Positions 51,365 to 61,388 of a DNA stretch of 64,000 nt are shown here, piece by piece (the first letter of the stretch is position 1; every line of letters starts with the position of its first letter). The DNA is taken from NCBI RefSeq assembly GCF_947487915.1, contig NZ_CANKYH010000005.1, forward strand, positions 62,001-126,000, read 5' to 3'. Origin of the DNA: an uncultured Serinicoccus sp. (GTDB taxonomy: Bacteria; Actinomycetota; Actinomycetes; Actinomycetales; Dermatophilaceae). Made by a program: the position numbers and the translations under genes. The notes under the pieces were generated by a model. The model was not told the DNA's origin, did no database searches, and saw only the letters and a list, made by a program, of their open reading frames with translations.

Positions 51365-52750
51365 ATGACCGCCCGCTCGCATCCCCGGGACGACGCCGGC
51401 CCCGACGGAGACGACGTCGGTGTCCTGCCGCAGATCCGCCGGACCTCACGGTGGAGCCGGGTGTGGCGGCCGTTCTGGGTGCTGCCGATGACCTTCGTCG
51501 TCGTCGCCACCGTCGTCGGCGCGGTGCTGCCGGAGTGGGAGCAGAGCTTCGACGAGCACCTGCCTTTCGTCTTCCAGGGCGGCGCGGACGGTGCCCGCGG
51601 CATGCTCAGCACCATCGCCGGGGCAATGATCTCGGTGACCGGCCTCGTCTTCTCGATCACCATGGTCGTGGTGCAGCTGGCGAGCAGCCAGTTCAGCCCC
51701 CGGGTGCTGGACGACTTCCTCTCCAGCCGGATCACCCAGTCGACGCTGGGCATCTTCGCGGCGACCTTCACCTACGCGCTCACCGTCCTCCGGTCCGTGC
51801 AGGGCGCCTCGGGCGAGGAGTCGTTCGTCCCGCAGATCTCGGTCACCCTCGGGTTCCTCCTCGTGCTGGCCAGCGTCGGGACGTTCCTCGCCTTCATCCA
51901 GCACATCACCACCTCCATCCAGGTGTCCTCGATCGTCACGCACCTGGGCAGCTCGACGATGTCGGTCATCGACCGGTACTACCCGGCCGCCGACGAGCCG
52001 GCCGCCCGCCGCCCCGACCGGGAGTGGGACCCGCCGGAGTCGGCGCCGGTGCTGCAGCTGGAGGCGGTGGAGCACGGGTACGTCGTGGAGATTGGCTACC
52101 GCCGGCTCGTCGACTGGGCGGCCGAGCACGACGCGGTCGTGCAGGTCCTCACACCGGTCGGGCGGTACGTCACCGAGGGGGCGCCGGCGGTGCGGATCTA
52201 CGGGCTGGCGCTGCCCGAGCGCCGGGTGGTGATGAACGGCGCCGACGACGAGGAGCACCGGCAGCTGGCGGACCGCTTCGACCTCGGCACGGTGCGCCGC
52301 GCGATCGTCGTCGAGCAGGACCGCTCCTTCAACCAGGACCCCGAGGTGGGGGTGCGCAAGCTGGTCGACATCGCCGAGCGGGCGCTCAGCCCGGGCATCA
52401 ACGACCCGACGACGGCCAGCCAGGTGACCAACGAGCTGCACCGCATCCTGCGTCTCATCGTCACCCGGCGGGACCTGCCGGCGGTCGTCGAGCGCGAGGG
52501 CCACATCCGGTTGGTGCACCGGCCGCAGCGGGTCGCCGAGGTCATCGACCTGGCCCTGGAGGAGCTGCTGCACTACGCCGAGGACTCGCTGCAGGTGCCG
52601 CGCCAGGTGCTCTTCGTCCTCGAGCGGCTGCGCCCGGTCGCGCTGCCGGAGTACGCCGAGGTGCTCGACCACTGGGAGCGGGTGACCCGGCAGATCGTCC
52701 AGCGAGCCCGCGCCGACGACGAGAAGGCGTTCACCAGGGCCGGGCCGTGA
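51365..52750 (+). CDS. DUF2254 membrane protein
   Basis: 461 residues: four N-terminal membrane helices (about 40-175) and a large soluble C-terminal part. GAMISVTGLVFSITMVVVQLASSQFSPRVL and FIQHITTSIQV are the DUF2254 signature; SPGINDPTTASQVTNEL is conserved in the soluble part. Function unknown; it is a predicted inner-membrane protein found alone in many bacteria. Confidence 0.9.
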   Translation: MTARSHPRDDAGPDGDDVGVLPQIRRTSRWSRVWRPFWVLPMTFVVVATVVGAVLPEWEQSFDEHLPFVFQGGADGARGMLSTIAGAMISVTGLVFSITMVVVQLASSQFSPRVLDDFLSSRITQSTLGIFAATFTYALTVLRSVQGASGEESFVPQISVTLGFLLVLASVGTFLAFIQHITTSIQVSSIVTHLGSSTMSVIDRYYPAADEPAARRPDREWDPPESAPVLQLEAVEHGYVVEIGYRRLVDWAAEHDAVVQVLTPVGRYVTEGAPAVRIYGLALPERRVVMNGADDEEHRQLADRFDLGTVRRAIVVEQDRSFNQDPEVGVRKLVDIAERALSPGINDPTTASQVTNELHRILRLIVTRRDLPAVVEREGHIRLVHRPQRVAEVIDLALEELLHYAEDSLQVPRQVLFVLERLRPVALPEYAEVLDHWERVTRQIVQRARADDEKAFTRAGP

Positions 52751-52777
52751 ACGCCTCCGCCACGGGCTGACGCGGCA

Positions 52778-52783
52778 TACCCT
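52778..52783 (+). promoter_or_regulatory. Leaderless -10 element of the UvrA-like gene
   Basis: TACCCT, seven bases, ATG at 52791, within a GGCATAC copy. Confidence 0.5.
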
Positions 52784-52790
52784 GACCAGC

Positions 52791-55325
52791 ATGGACGGTC
52801 AGATCGAGGTCCGGGGCGCCCGGCTGCACAACCTGCGCGACGTCGACGTCGACCTGCCGCGGGACGCGCTCGTGGCCGTGACCGGGGTGAGCGGGTCGGG
52901 CAAGTCGAGCCTGGCCTTCGGGACGATCCACGGCGAGTCGCAGCGGCGCTACCTCGACTCGGTCGCGCCGTACGCCCGGCGCCTGCTGCACACCGCGATC
53001 GACCCGCAGGTGCGCGACGTCCACGGACTGCCCCCGACGGTCGCGCTCGAGCAGGGCAGGTCGGGAGCCGGGGCGCGGTCGAGCGTGGGGACGGTGACCA
53101 CCACCGGGGCGACCCTGCGGATGCTGCTGTCGCGCTGCGGTGCCTACCCTCCGGGCGCGCAGCGCCTCGACTCCGACCACTTCTCCGCCAACACGGCGGT
53201 CGGCGCCTGCCCGGACTGCGGGGGGCTGGGGGTGGTCCACGAACCGACCGAGGCGTCGATGGTGCCGGACGACACGCTCTCGATCGCCGAGGGGGCGGTC
53301 GCCGCGTGGCCCGGGGCGTGGCTGGGCAAGAACTACCGCGACATCGTCGCCACCCTCGGCCACGACGTCGACGCGCCCTGGCGCGAGCTGCCCGAGCGCA
53401 CGCGGGAGTGGATCCTCTTCACCGACGAGCAGCCGGTCGTCACCGTGGTGCCGGTGCGGGACGCGGAGCGGATCAACCGGCCCTACCAGGGCACGTTCTC
53501 CTCCGCCGCGAGGTATGTGCGGCGCACCCTCGCCGAGACCAGGAGCGCCACCTCGCGGCGACGCATGCTGCGCTTCGTCGAGACGCGCGCGTGCCCGACC
53601 TGCGCCGGGCGGCGGCTGCGGCCCGACGCGCTCGCCGTGACCTGGCAGGGGCTCGCGGTCGACGAGGCTGCGGCGCTGCCGGTCATCGGGCTGGTCGAGG
53701 TGCTGCGGGCGCGTCGGCGCGAGCTGGCGGGCGAGCCGGGGGCGGCAGGCGGGGTGGACCAGGGCGGACCCGACGCGCAGGCGCAGGCCGAGTCGGTGCT
53801 CGTCGAGGACCTGCTGGGGCGCCTCGAGCTGCTGCTCGACCTGGGCCTGGGCCACCTGTCGCTGGACCGCCCGGCGGTGGGCGTGTCGACCGGTGAGCTG
53901 CAGCGCCTGCGGCTGGCGACCGCCCTCCGGTCGGGGTTGTTCGGGGTGGTCTACGTGCTCGACGAGCCGTCGGCCGGGCTGCACCCGCGCGACGTGGACC
54001 AGCTCCTCGGGCTGCTGCGGGCGCTGGTCGCCTCCGGCAACACCGTGGTGGTCGTGGAGCACGACATGGCCGTCGTGCAGCGGTGCGACTGGGTGGTCGA
54101 CGTCGGCCCGGGCGCCGGGCGCGACGGCGGCCAGGTCCTCTGGTCCGGGCCGGTGGACGGACTGGCCGGGGTCGCGGTCTCGCCGACCGCCGCCTACCTG
54201 CACGAGCCGGTGCACGAGGACGAGGTGCGCGGCGAGGTCGCCGGGCAGGACCGGTCCGCCGGGAGGGGCGGGGCCGGCGCGCGCGGTGAGCGGGCCCCGA
54301 CCGGGACGCTGGAGCTGAGGCGGCTGGAACGGCATACCGTGCGGGGTGTCGACCTCGACCTGCCGCTGGGGGTCGTCACCGTCGTGACCGGGGTGTCCGG
54401 GTCGGGCAAGACCAGCCTGCTCGACGCCGTGCACGACGTGGTCGGCGGGCAGCTGGCCCGGGTGGAGGACGTCGAGGGCGAGGGTGGCGCCGCCGACGCG
54501 GAGGAGGAGGGCGGCGCCGGGCCGGGCGCCGCGCCCCGGTCCCGCGGGCAGGCGCGGGCCGTGGGGGACGGGGCACCGACGCGGGTGGTGCGGATCACCC
54601 AGAAGCCGATCGGGCGGTCGCCGCGGTCCACGCTCGCGACCTACACCGGGCTGTGGGACGCCGTGCGCCAGGCCTTCGCCGCGACCCCGGCGGCGAAGGG
54701 GCGCGGCTTCACCGCGTCGCGCTTCAGCTTCAACACCACCGCCGGGCAGTGCCCCACCTGCGGCGGGGAGGGTGCCGTCGCCGTCGAGCTGCTCTTCCTG
54801 CCCGGGACGTACGCACCGTGCCCGACCTGCCACGGCGACCGCTTCGGACCGGAGACGCTGGAGGTGAGGTGGCACGGGCACACCGTCGCCGACCTGCTGC
54901 GCTTCAGCGTTCGCGAGGCCGGGGAGGCGCTGGCCGGGCTGCCCGCGGCGGCCCGGGCGCTCGATGCCCTGGACGCGCTGGGGCTCGGCTACCTGCAGCT
55001 GGGCCAGGCGGCGACCGAGCTCTCCGGTGGGGAGGCGCAGCGCATCAAGCTGGCGACCGAGCTGCAGAAGCGTCGCCGCAGCGCGACGCTCTACCTCTTC
55101 GACGAGCCGACCACCGGGCTGCACCCCGCCGACGTGCACCGGCTGCTCGCGCAGCTGCACGCCCTGGCCGGCGCGGGGCATACCGTCGTGGTCGCCGAGC
55201 ACGACCCGGCCGCCGTGGCGACCGCGGACGTGGTGGTGCAGATGGGTCCGGGCGCCGGGGACGCCGGCGGTCGCGTCGAGGAGGTGCGGCGGATGCGGCC
55301 GGGGCCTAGACCGACAGCTCCTTGA
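52791..55325 (+). CDS. UvrA-like tandem ABC ATPase (class II, drug-resistance-like)
   Basis: 844 residues, shorter than housekeeping UvrA (~950). Two ABC modules: [15 protein letters not shown] (around 28) and [14 protein letters not shown] (around 530); signatures [12 protein letters not shown] and [12 protein letters not shown]; zinc-binding [24 protein letters not shown] and CPTCHGDRF. The UvrB-interaction region is reduced, as in class II UvrA proteins linked to antibiotic self-resistance in Streptomyces. A ~35-residue acidic Gly/Ala insertion follows the second Walker A (about 560-595). Its last 20 nt overlap the convergent amidotransferase gene. Confidence 0.9.
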   Translation: MDGQIEVRGARLHNLRDVDVDLPRDALVAVTGVSGSGKSSLAFGTIHGESQRRYLDSVAPYARRLLHTAIDPQVRDVHGLPPTVALEQGRSGAGARSSVGTVTTTGATLRMLLSRCGAYPPGAQRLDSDHFSANTAVGACPDCGGLGVVHEPTEASMVPDDTLSIAEGAVAAWPGAWLGKNYRDIVATLGHDVDAPWRELPERTREWILFTDEQPVVTVVPVRDAERINRPYQGTFSSAARYVRRTLAETRSATSRRRMLRFVETRACPTCAGRRLRPDALAVTWQGLAVDEAAALPVIGLVEVLRARRRELAGEPGAAGGVDQGGPDAQAQAESVLVEDLLGRLELLLDLGLGHLSLDRPAVGVSTGELQRLRLATALRSGLFGVVYVLDEPSAGLHPRDVDQLLGLLRALVASGNTVVVVEHDMAVVQRCDWVVDVGPGAGRDGGQVLWSGPVDGLAGVAVSPTAAYLHEPVHEDEVRGEVAGQDRSAGRGGAGARGERAPTGTLELRRLERHTVRGVDLDLPLGVVTVVTGVSGSGKTSLLDAVHDVVGGQLARVEDVEGEGGAADAEEEGGAGPGAAPRSRGQARAVGDGAPTRVVRITQKPIGRSPRSTLATYTGLWDAVRQAFAATPAAKGRGFTASRFSFNTTAGQCPTCGGEGAVAVELLFLPGTYAPCPTCHGDRFGPETLEVRWHGHTVADLLRFSVREAGEALAGLPAAARALDALDALGLGYLQLGQAATELSGGEAQRIKLATELQKRRRSATLYLFDEPTTGLHPADVHRLLAQLHALAGAGHTVVVAEHDPAAVATADVVVQMGPGAGDAGGRVEEVRRMRPGPRPTAP

Positions 55326-56259
55326 CCGTCTGGGTCACCCGCCCGCCCTCGTTGCGCAGGAACAGGATGTGGCCGAAATCGAGCCTCGACCAGCCGTCGG
55401 TGTCCTCGGTCAGGGCCTCGGAGGCGAAGATGGCGCCGGTGGCCTCCTCGTCCCCGTCGCTCGTCTCGAAGGCATACGTCGAGGTGTCCTGGTCGAAGCC
55501 CGTCCCCATGAGGTAGTACATCGGCTCCAAGAGCATCGAGAGGCTGTGCTCGTCCGTGCCCGGCTCGGCCTGGCGCAGCTCCTGCCAGTCCCCGCTCGGG
55601 TCGGTCTCGCCCTCGACCCCGAGCCCGCCGTTGACCCCGATGATCCGGTCCTGCGACACCAGCGCCAGCTTGAGCTTGGTCAGGCCCGGCAGGCCGAGCG
55701 TCTCCATCGCACCCGCGACGAGCCGGATCAGCTGCTCCACCGCCCGCTGGATGTCCTCGTCGCCGTCGCCGTCGAGCAGCGAGAGCAGCAGCACGTAGAT
55801 GAACTCGGTGTCCGTCGACCCCGCCATCTGCTCGAGGTACTCGTCCTTGCAGTGCTGCAGCAGCTCTCGCTGCAGGATCTTCCAGCCCGGCAGGTAGCCG
55901 TTCTGCGCGACGATCCAGCGCGTCCCCTGGAACGAGAACGGGTGGCAGTTCTCGTCGACCAGCACGACCTTCGCGTCGTAGGCCGCCGCCCGCACGTGCG
56001 CCAGCATCGTGCTCGCGCGCAGGCTCGGCACGATGTGCTCCACGTTGTCGTCGTAGAACGCCGCCATGGGCCGGCGGTAGATGAACGGCTCCTGCGGCTT
56101 GGCCAGATGCTCACCCCACGCGCCGAACCCCCACCCGGCCAGCTGGAGCTCGGGGTGGCTCTCCGGGTCGAGGGCCTGGTTGACCAGGCTGTTGGCGGGG
56201 GTGAGGAGCAGGTTCTCCAACGGGGTCTCCGGCCCGATGAAGGCGAGCACTCGGCACAT
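55306..56259 (-). CDS. Class II glutamine amidotransferase
   Basis: 317 residues. The catalytic N-terminal Cys2 (MCRVLAFIG) is exposed after Met removal, and the Ntn-hydrolase pattern continues with WGFGAWG, HVRAA, CHPFSFQGTRWIVAQNG and TDTEFIYVLLL. It resembles YafJ/EgtC-type amidohydrolases of unknown substrate; EgtC acts in ergothioneine synthesis, but no egt genes are adjacent. It has a short leader: TAGGCT lies about 35 nt upstream and GAGG just before the ATG. Confidence 0.9.
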   Translation of the reverse strand: MCRVLAFIGPETPLENLLLTPANSLVNQALDPESHPELQLAGWGFGAWGEHLAKPQEPFIYRRPMAAFYDDNVEHIVPSLRASTMLAHVRAAAYDAKVVLVDENCHPFSFQGTRWIVAQNGYLPGWKILQRELLQHCKDEYLEQMAGSTDTEFIYVLLLSLLDGDGDEDIQRAVEQLIRLVAGAMETLGLPGLTKLKLALVSQDRIIGVNGGLGVEGETDPSGDWQELRQAEPGTDEHSLSMLLEPMYYLMGTGFDQDTSTYAFETSDGDEEATGAIFASEALTEDTDGWSRLDFGHILFLRNEGGRVTQTVKELSV

Positions 56260-56360
56260 GGGGGTCCTCTACTGACGGTGGGGGTGGCTGCCGACAGCCT
56301 AGGGCCCGGCCGGGGTGGTCGCCCCGGGGCGTCCCCGGAAGGCGGCCGCGCAGCACCGCC

Positions 56361-56663
56361 TCAGTCCCGCAGCGGCGACCCGACGACGTCGAAACTGAAG
56401 CCTCCCATCCGGCCGGACAGCAGCGGGCGGGCCTCCTGGATGGCCGACCGCACGCTCTCCAGGCTCAGCGAGGCCTCGTGCGCCGCGACGGAGACCCACA
56501 GCTCGGCGACGAAGACGGTGTCCGGGCTCTCCTCGCTGACACCGACCTCGTAGAGCAGGCACCCGGCCTGCTCGAGCTCGGGCGAGCGGCGGGCGAGGAC
56601 GGTCACGAGCTCGTCCCGCTTCCCGGGGACTGCGTCCAGCGTTCCGACGTTGGCGAAGGTCAT
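56361..56663 (-). CDS. Antibiotic-biosynthesis-monooxygenase (ABM) domain protein
   Basis: 100 residues, a ferredoxin-like ABM domain: VGTLDAVPGKRDELVTVLARRSPELEQAGCLLYEV, then FVAELWVSVAAHEASL. Members act as quinol or small aromatic monooxygenases or as haem-degrading enzymes. The ATG is 7 nt after TAGCGT, consistent with a leaderless mRNA. Divergent from the glycosyltransferase. Confidence 0.87.
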   Translation of the reverse strand: MTFANVGTLDAVPGKRDELVTVLARRSPELEQAGCLLYEVGVSEESPDTVFVAELWVSVAAHEASLSLESVRSAIQEARPLLSGRMGGFSFDVVGSPLRD

Positions 56664-56670
56664 GCGCCCG

Positions 56671-56676
56671 ACGCTA
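56671..56676 (-). promoter_or_regulatory. Leaderless -10 element of the ABM gene
   Basis: Minus-strand TAGCGT, seven bases, ATG at 56663. Confidence 0.45.
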
Positions 56677-56765
56677 CAGCGGAGCACCGACGGACGCCCT
56701 CGTCCGTCCACGCGTGGGCCAGCACGACCTCGTCGGCCGCCGGGTCCTGCTGCGAGGATGGGGGT

Positions 56766-58004
56766 ATGCGGATCGCGATCCTGGCCGGGGGCAGCCGGGG
56801 TGACTACCAGCCGGTGCTCGCGGTGGGCCGCGAGCTGCGCGAGCGCGGTCACCAGGTCGGGGTCACGGCGTCCAGCGACTTCGCCGGCAGCATCCACGAC
56901 GCGGGGCTGGACCTGGAGGAGGTCCGGGTCGACGCCATGCGCATCTACCGCGAGGGCACTGTCGCCCAGCTCATGACCGGGGCCGGCATCGGCCAGCAGG
57001 TCGCCGCGCTGCGCCACCAGGCGGAGGCGATGGCTCCCGAGCTGGCGCGGGTGCTGCTGGACCTGTGGCCCAGGTACGACGCGGTCGTCTCCACCGCGCT
57101 GACCTTCGGGTGGGCCGGCCAGCTGGCCGCCCGCGACCCCCGGCGGCACACGCTCATGCTGTTCGTCCCCGCGCTGCCCTCGACCTGGGGCGACGCGAGC
57201 ATGTTCGCCACCCGCCCCGGCCGGTCCGTGCGCAACCTCGTCGACGGGCTGCGCGCGCTGCGGCCGGCCATGGCGATAGGCTCACCCGTCGCCGCCGCCC
57301 TGGCCGACCACGGGGTGCCGCGCGGCTCCGGGGCGCGGGCGGCACGGCATACCCTCGGCGTGCCGACGTTCGTCGCCCACACCCCGCAGGTGATCGCGCC
57401 GCGCCGCGTGAGCGGGAGGCGCATCGTGCTCACCGGCTACCCCTTCCGCGACTCCCCGGCGGGCACCGGGCTCGGTGCCGAGCTCGAGGGCTTCCTCGAG
57501 GCCGGGCCGGCGCCGGTCTACGCCGGGTTCGGCAGCCAGAGCCTGCCCCAGACCCGCGCGGCGCTGGGGCACGCCGTCGAGGGCGCCCTCGCGGCCGGGC
57601 ACCGCGTCGTGGCGCTGCGGGGCACCGGCCTGCCCGAGGCGTACGACGAGCGCGTCCTCTTCGTCGACGACGCCCCGCACGACCTCCTCTTCCCGCGCAT
57701 GGCCGCGATCGCCCACCACGGCGGCGCGGGGACGACCGCCGAGGCGCTGCGCTCCGGGGTGCCGCAGGTCGTCGTGCCGTTCGCGCTGGACCAGCCGTTC
57801 TTCGCCCGGCGGGTGCACGAGGTCGGTGCCGGTGCCCCGCCGGTGCCGGTCGGGCAGACCTCGGTCGAGGCCATGCGGGCGGCCCTCGAGCAGGTCCGCG
57901 GCACCGGCACGGTCCGGCAGGCCGCGCTCGTCGGCGCCCGGGTACGCGCCGAGCGCGGCGTCGCGACCGCGGCGGACCGCATCGAGGCGGCCTGCGGGGT
58001 GTAG
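56766..58004 (+). CDS. GT1-family (UDP-glycosyltransferase-like) glycosyltransferase
   Basis: 412 residues, GT-B fold. N-terminal IAILAGGSRGDYQPVLAVGRELRERGHQVGV is the MGT/UGT start; the C-terminal donor site has VYAGFGSQSLP (around 246) and HHGGAGTTAEALRSGVPQVVVPFALDQPFFARRV, the UDP-sugar signature of sterol or macrolide glycosyltransferases. It probably glycosylates a lipid or small hydrophobic molecule. GAGGAT lies 6 nt before the ATG and may be a -10 element. Confidence 0.92.
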   Translation: MRIAILAGGSRGDYQPVLAVGRELRERGHQVGVTASSDFAGSIHDAGLDLEEVRVDAMRIYREGTVAQLMTGAGIGQQVAALRHQAEAMAPELARVLLDLWPRYDAVVSTALTFGWAGQLAARDPRRHTLMLFVPALPSTWGDASMFATRPGRSVRNLVDGLRALRPAMAIGSPVAAALADHGVPRGSGARAARHTLGVPTFVAHTPQVIAPRRVSGRRIVLTGYPFRDSPAGTGLGAELEGFLEAGPAPVYAGFGSQSLPQTRAALGHAVEGALAAGHRVVALRGTGLPEAYDERVLFVDDAPHDLLFPRMAAIAHHGGAGTTAEALRSGVPQVVVPFALDQPFFARRVHEVGAGAPPVPVGQTSVEAMRAALEQVRGTGTVRQAALVGARVRAERGVATAADRIEAACGV

Positions 58005-58025
58005 CGGGGTCCTTCACCGGACCTA

Positions 58026-58062
58026 CCGCGCATCCGGTGCGGCCCTACCGCGCGTCCGGTGC
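58026..58062. repeat. 22-bp tandem repeat, copy B (end of dehydrogenase gene)
   Basis: CCGCGCATCCGGTGC (58026-58040) and CCGCGCGTCCGGTGC (58048-58062), period 22 bp, joined by GGCCCTA. As in copy A, the second unit encodes the terminal APDAR-stop of a minus-strand gene. Confidence 0.8.
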
Positions 58063-59292
58063 GGGGGTGACGCGCAGGACGACGTCGCCCTCGCCGTTCG
58101 AGGTGGTCACCCACAACGCACCGTCCTCGTCCAGGGTGAGCGAGCGCAACCGCCCGTAGTCGCCCTCGAGCTCGGCCATCCGGTCCTCGCCGACCACCTG
58201 CTCGCCGTCGACCCGCAGCACACCGACCCCCGAGTCCTTGAGCTCGGCGACGGCGAGCGCCCCGTCCCAGGCGCCCCACTGCTCGCCCTCGAGGAAGGCG
58301 GCACCGCTGGTCGCGTGCGTCCGCTCACCGCTGCTCCACACCGCCTCGACCGCCTCCGGGAAGCGCCCGGTGTCGGTCATCGGCACCGACTCGTCGTAGC
58401 CCGGGCCCGGCGCCCAGCCGTAGTTCGCCCCCGGCTCCAGCACGTTGACCTCGTCGTCGACCGACGAGCCGTGCTCCACCGACCAGATCGTGCCGCTGCC
58501 CGGCTGCGCGGCGAGCCCCTGCACGTTGCGGTGGCCGTAGGTGAGGATCCGGGGGTCGCCGTCGACGAACGGCGCGTCCGCGAGCGGCTCCCCCGCGGGT
58601 GTCACCGCCAGCACCTTGCCCCCGAGGGAGTCCAGCGACTGCGGGTTGGTCTCGTCCGCCGCGTCCCCGGTGCCGACGTAGAGCGTGTCGTCCTCCAGCA
58701 GCAGCCGGCAGCCACCGTGCCGACCGGAGGTGATCGGCATGCCGGCCACGACCACGCCGTCGGCGCTCGCGCCGGCCGCACCGTCGTCGAGGGTCCACCG
58801 CGTGACCCGGACGTCCTGCGGCTGCCCGCCGGACTGCGTCGCGTGGCAGAGGTATGCCGTGTCCCCCTCCGGCGAGAGCGCCATCCCCATGAGCCCGGAC
58901 TCGGAACCGACGAAGAGGTCGGGGATGTCGATCGCGACCTCCCGCACCTGGCCGTCCTCCAGCGCCAGCAGCCGGCCCCCGCGCTCGGTCACCAGGGCGG
59001 TGCCGTCCGGCAGCAACTGCACGTCCCACGGCAGCGCGAGCCCCTCGGCGACGACCTCGACGTCCAGGGCCGGGACGGTGTCGGCGGCGTCGTCCTCCCC
59101 CGAGGCGCCGTCCGGCGGCTCCCCGCCCTCCGGCTCGGTCTCCTCCGGCGCGGTCTCGGAGTCGACGCTGCCGACCTGCGCGTCGTCACCCGCCTCGGCG
59201 TCCTCGCCGGAGCCGGCCGCGCACCCCCCGAGCACGAGCGGCACCGCCGCGAGCAGCAGCAGCGCACGGCCCCGGATCAGGTGGTCACCCAT
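58045..59292 (-). CDS. PQQ-dependent sugar dehydrogenase-like lipoprotein
   Basis: 415 residues. Signal peptide with lipobox LGGC (Cys near 24), an acidic linker to ~75, then a beta-propeller of the glucose/sorbosone dehydrogenase family: LALPWDVQLLPDG, GLMGMALSP, GHRNVQGLAAQPG (PQQ-site His) and NYGWAPG. It oxidises sugars in the periplasm if PQQ is supplied. The ATG is 6 nt after TACCGT. Its C-terminal APDAR comes from a dispersed repeat shared with the unrelated kinase at 28047. Confidence 0.88.
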   Translation of the reverse strand: MGDHLIRGRALLLLAAVPLVLGGCAAGSGEDAEAGDDAQVGSVDSETAPEETEPEGGEPPDGASGEDDAADTVPALDVEVVAEGLALPWDVQLLPDGTALVTERGGRLLALEDGQVREVAIDIPDLFVGSESGLMGMALSPEGDTAYLCHATQSGGQPQDVRVTRWTLDDGAAGASADGVVVAGMPITSGRHGGCRLLLEDDTLYVGTGDAADETNPQSLDSLGGKVLAVTPAGEPLADAPFVDGDPRILTYGHRNVQGLAAQPGSGTIWSVEHGSSVDDEVNVLEPGANYGWAPGPGYDESVPMTDTGRFPEAVEAVWSSGERTHATSGAAFLEGEQWGAWDGALAVAELKDSGVGVLRVDGEQVVGEDRMAELEGDYGRLRSLTLDEDGALWVTTSNGEGDVVLRVTPAPDAR

Positions 59293-59298
59293 GGCCCG

Positions 59299-59304
59299 AC
59301 GGTA
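59299..59304 (-). promoter_or_regulatory. Leaderless -10 element of the PQQ-type dehydrogenase
   Basis: Minus-strand TACCGT, six bases, ATG at 59292. Confidence 0.5.
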
Positions 59305-59315
59305 CCCGCGCGTCC

Positions 59316-60497
59316 TCAGACCGGCAGGTCGAGCACCTGCGCCAACCGCTGCACGGAGCGCCCGGCCTGCCGCTCGTAGACCGCGCTGCGCGGGTGCCCC
59401 TCGAGGCCCGCTCGCCGCAGGGCGTAGGCACTGAGCTGGAAGGCGTGCGCGAGCGCGAGCTGCTGGGCGTGCCCCAGCTCGCCGGGAGCCAGGGGCCACG
59501 CCCAACGTGCGCGGACGTCGCCGAGGGTGCGTCCGGGGTCGCCGGAGAAGAGGTGCAGCCGGGCGGCGTCGAGCATGACCGGCGCGACCCCCGCGCGCTC
59601 CCAGTCCACGAGCACCAGTCCCTCGGGGGTGCGCAGCACGTTGGAGGCGACGAGGTCGCCGTGGCACCACGACGTGGCGACCGTGCCGCCGACCGCCAGG
59701 AGCTCCTCGACGGCGTCGGCGACCGGACGGGGGACGATGCCCGTCTCCACCGTCTCCCACCACCGCTCCTGCCGCTGCACGTCCCACCAGTCGACCAGCC
59801 GCAGCTGCTCGACGCCATGCCCCACATGCACCTGGCGCAGCCGCTCCAGCAGCTCGGCCGCCGCGGTCGCCAGCGAGACGCCGGTGGCCAGCGGCGCGCC
59901 GTCCACCCACCCCTCGACCAGCCAGCAGGCCCCACCCGGCAGCACCCCGTGGGCGACGAGCGGGGGCATCAGGGCAGGGTCCCAGGCACCCACCACCTGG
60001 TGGGAGGCGCGGATCCGGCCCTGCCGGGCGAGGTCGCCCGACCCGTCGACCGCCAGGGTCAGCCGACGGGAGGCGTAGGCGGCCCGGAGCTTCACCCCGC
60101 CGAGCAGGGCGAACTTGGCCAGCACCACGGCGTCCGCCGCCACCGGGGCGGCGAGCCGCTCGGCCCCGGTCACCGGTGCCGGGGCCGCCGGGAGCAGGCT
60201 GTGCACCAGCTCCGGGGCCGGTGCCGGCAGCAGCGCCCGGCCGTCGGCGACGAAGGTGCGCGGGAGGCGTCGCCGGGGCAGGTCGGGAGCGACGCGCTCG
60301 ACCTGCCGGACGAGGTCCAGGGCCACGACGTGCGGGTCGGCGCGCCAGGCTGCACGTCGTTCCCGGGCCACCCGCCACACTCCGCGCGCGCGGCCTGCGG
60401 CGCCCCGGACCCGGGCCGCCGCAGCACGCACCTGCGCCGCCCCCGGCCGCCGGAGAGCGGCGCGGCGCACCCGTTCACGGGGCGTCGGCTGCGGCAT
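59316..60497 (-). CDS. Aminoglycoside-phosphotransferase-like kinase
   Basis: 393 residues. The Brenner motif WCHGDLVASNVL (catalytic Asp, around 290) and the metal-binding LVDWERAG (around 305) define the APH/choline-kinase fold. The N-terminal ~60 residues are Arg/Ala-rich helix. Phosphorylation of a small alcohol or a sugar is likely; antibiotic resistance is not implied by these motifs alone. AGGAGG directly precedes the ATG at 60497. Confidence 0.85.
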   Translation of the reverse strand: MPQPTPRERVRRAALRRPGAAQVRAAAARVRGAAGRARGVWRVARERRAAWRADPHVVALDLVRQVERVAPDLPRRRLPRTFVADGRALLPAPAPELVHSLLPAAPAPVTGAERLAAPVAADAVVLAKFALLGGVKLRAAYASRRLTLAVDGSGDLARQGRIRASHQVVGAWDPALMPPLVAHGVLPGGACWLVEGWVDGAPLATGVSLATAAAELLERLRQVHVGHGVEQLRLVDWWDVQRQERWWETVETGIVPRPVADAVEELLAVGGTVATSWCHGDLVASNVLRTPEGLVLVDWERAGVAPVMLDAARLHLFSGDPGRTLGDVRARWAWPLAPGELGHAQQLALAHAFQLSAYALRRAGLEGHPRSAVYERQAGRSVQRLAQVLDLPV

Positions 60498-60620
60498 ACC
60501 TCCTCCTTCCGGCGTGACCGACCCCACCATGCGCAGAGGAGAGGACGATGAGAAAGCCGAACCGGCCCGCGGTCGCGGCGGCCGTGCTGCGCGGGCTGCG
60601 ACCCGAGCGCCGCGAGCGCC

Positions 60621-60626
60621 TACCCT
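60621..60626 (+). promoter_or_regulatory. Leaderless -10 element of deoD
   Basis: TACCCT, seven bases, GTG at 60634; downstream bases GAGG match the SDR and OmpR-regulator promoters. Confidence 0.5.
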
Positions 60627-60633
60627 GAGGGGC

Positions 60634-61353
60634 GTGAGCACCCACATCGCCTCCGAGCCCGGCCAGATCGCCCCCCGTGTCCTGCTGCCCGGCGACCCGC
60701 TGCGCGCCCGCTGGATCGCCGAGAACTTCCTCGAGGACGCTGCCTGCTACTCCGAGGTGCGCGGCATGCTCGGCTTCACCGGCAGCTACCGCGGCGAGCG
60801 CGTCTCGGTCCAGGGCACCGGCATGGGTCAGCCGTCCGCCTCGATCTACGTCAACGAGCTGATCAGCGAGTATGCCGTGCAGCAGCTGGTCCGGGTCGGC
60901 TCCTGCGGGGCGCTCACCGAGCGGCTCGCGGTGCGTGACGTCGTGCTGGCGCAGGCCGCCGCGACGGACAGCTCGATGAACACGCTGCGCTTCGGCGGCT
61001 ACCACTACCCGGCCACCGCCGACTTCGGGCTGCTGCGGGCCGCGGTGGAGGCGGCCGAGACGGCCGGTGCGCCGCACCTGGTGGGGACCGTCTTCTCCTC
61101 GGACAGCTTCTACCACTCCCGCCCCGAGCTGACCCAGAAGGTCGTGGAGTACGGCGTCGTCGCGGTCGAGATGGAGGCCGCCGAGATCTACACCCTCGCC
61201 GCGCAGCACGGCCGGCAGGCGCTGGCGGTGTGCACCGTCTCCGACCACATCGTCACCGGCGAGGAGACCAGCGCCCAGGAGCGCGAGCAGACCTTCGCCG
61301 ACATGGTGACGATCGCCCTCGACGCCGCACTGGCGACACCGCTGCCCGGCTAG
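60634..61353 (+). CDS. deoD: Purine-nucleoside phosphorylase DeoD
   Basis: 239 residues, the hexameric bacterial PNP: VLLPGDPLRARWIAENFLEDA (phosphate site, around 18-38), GTGMGQPSASIYVNEL (around 65), RVGSCGAL, and the nucleoside-binding VAVEMEAAEIYTLA with catalytic SDHIVTGE. It converts purine nucleosides to free bases in salvage. The GTG start is placed by the normal DeoD length. Confidence 0.97.
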   Translation: MSTHIASEPGQIAPRVLLPGDPLRARWIAENFLEDAACYSEVRGMLGFTGSYRGERVSVQGTGMGQPSASIYVNELISEYAVQQLVRVGSCGALTERLAVRDVVLAQAAATDSSMNTLRFGGYHYPATADFGLLRAAVEAAETAGAPHLVGTVFSSDSFYHSRPELTQKVVEYGVVAVEMEAAEIYTLAAQHGRQALAVCTVSDHIVTGEETSAQEREQTFADMVTIALDAALATPLPG

Positions 61354-61388
61354 CGCTCGGCATACCCCCGACCCCTCGCCCTCTCGCG

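Noticed and set aside
59316..60497. Aminoglycoside resistance gene
   Set aside because: The kinase fold is shared by many metabolic kinases, and no resistance context or mobile element is present.
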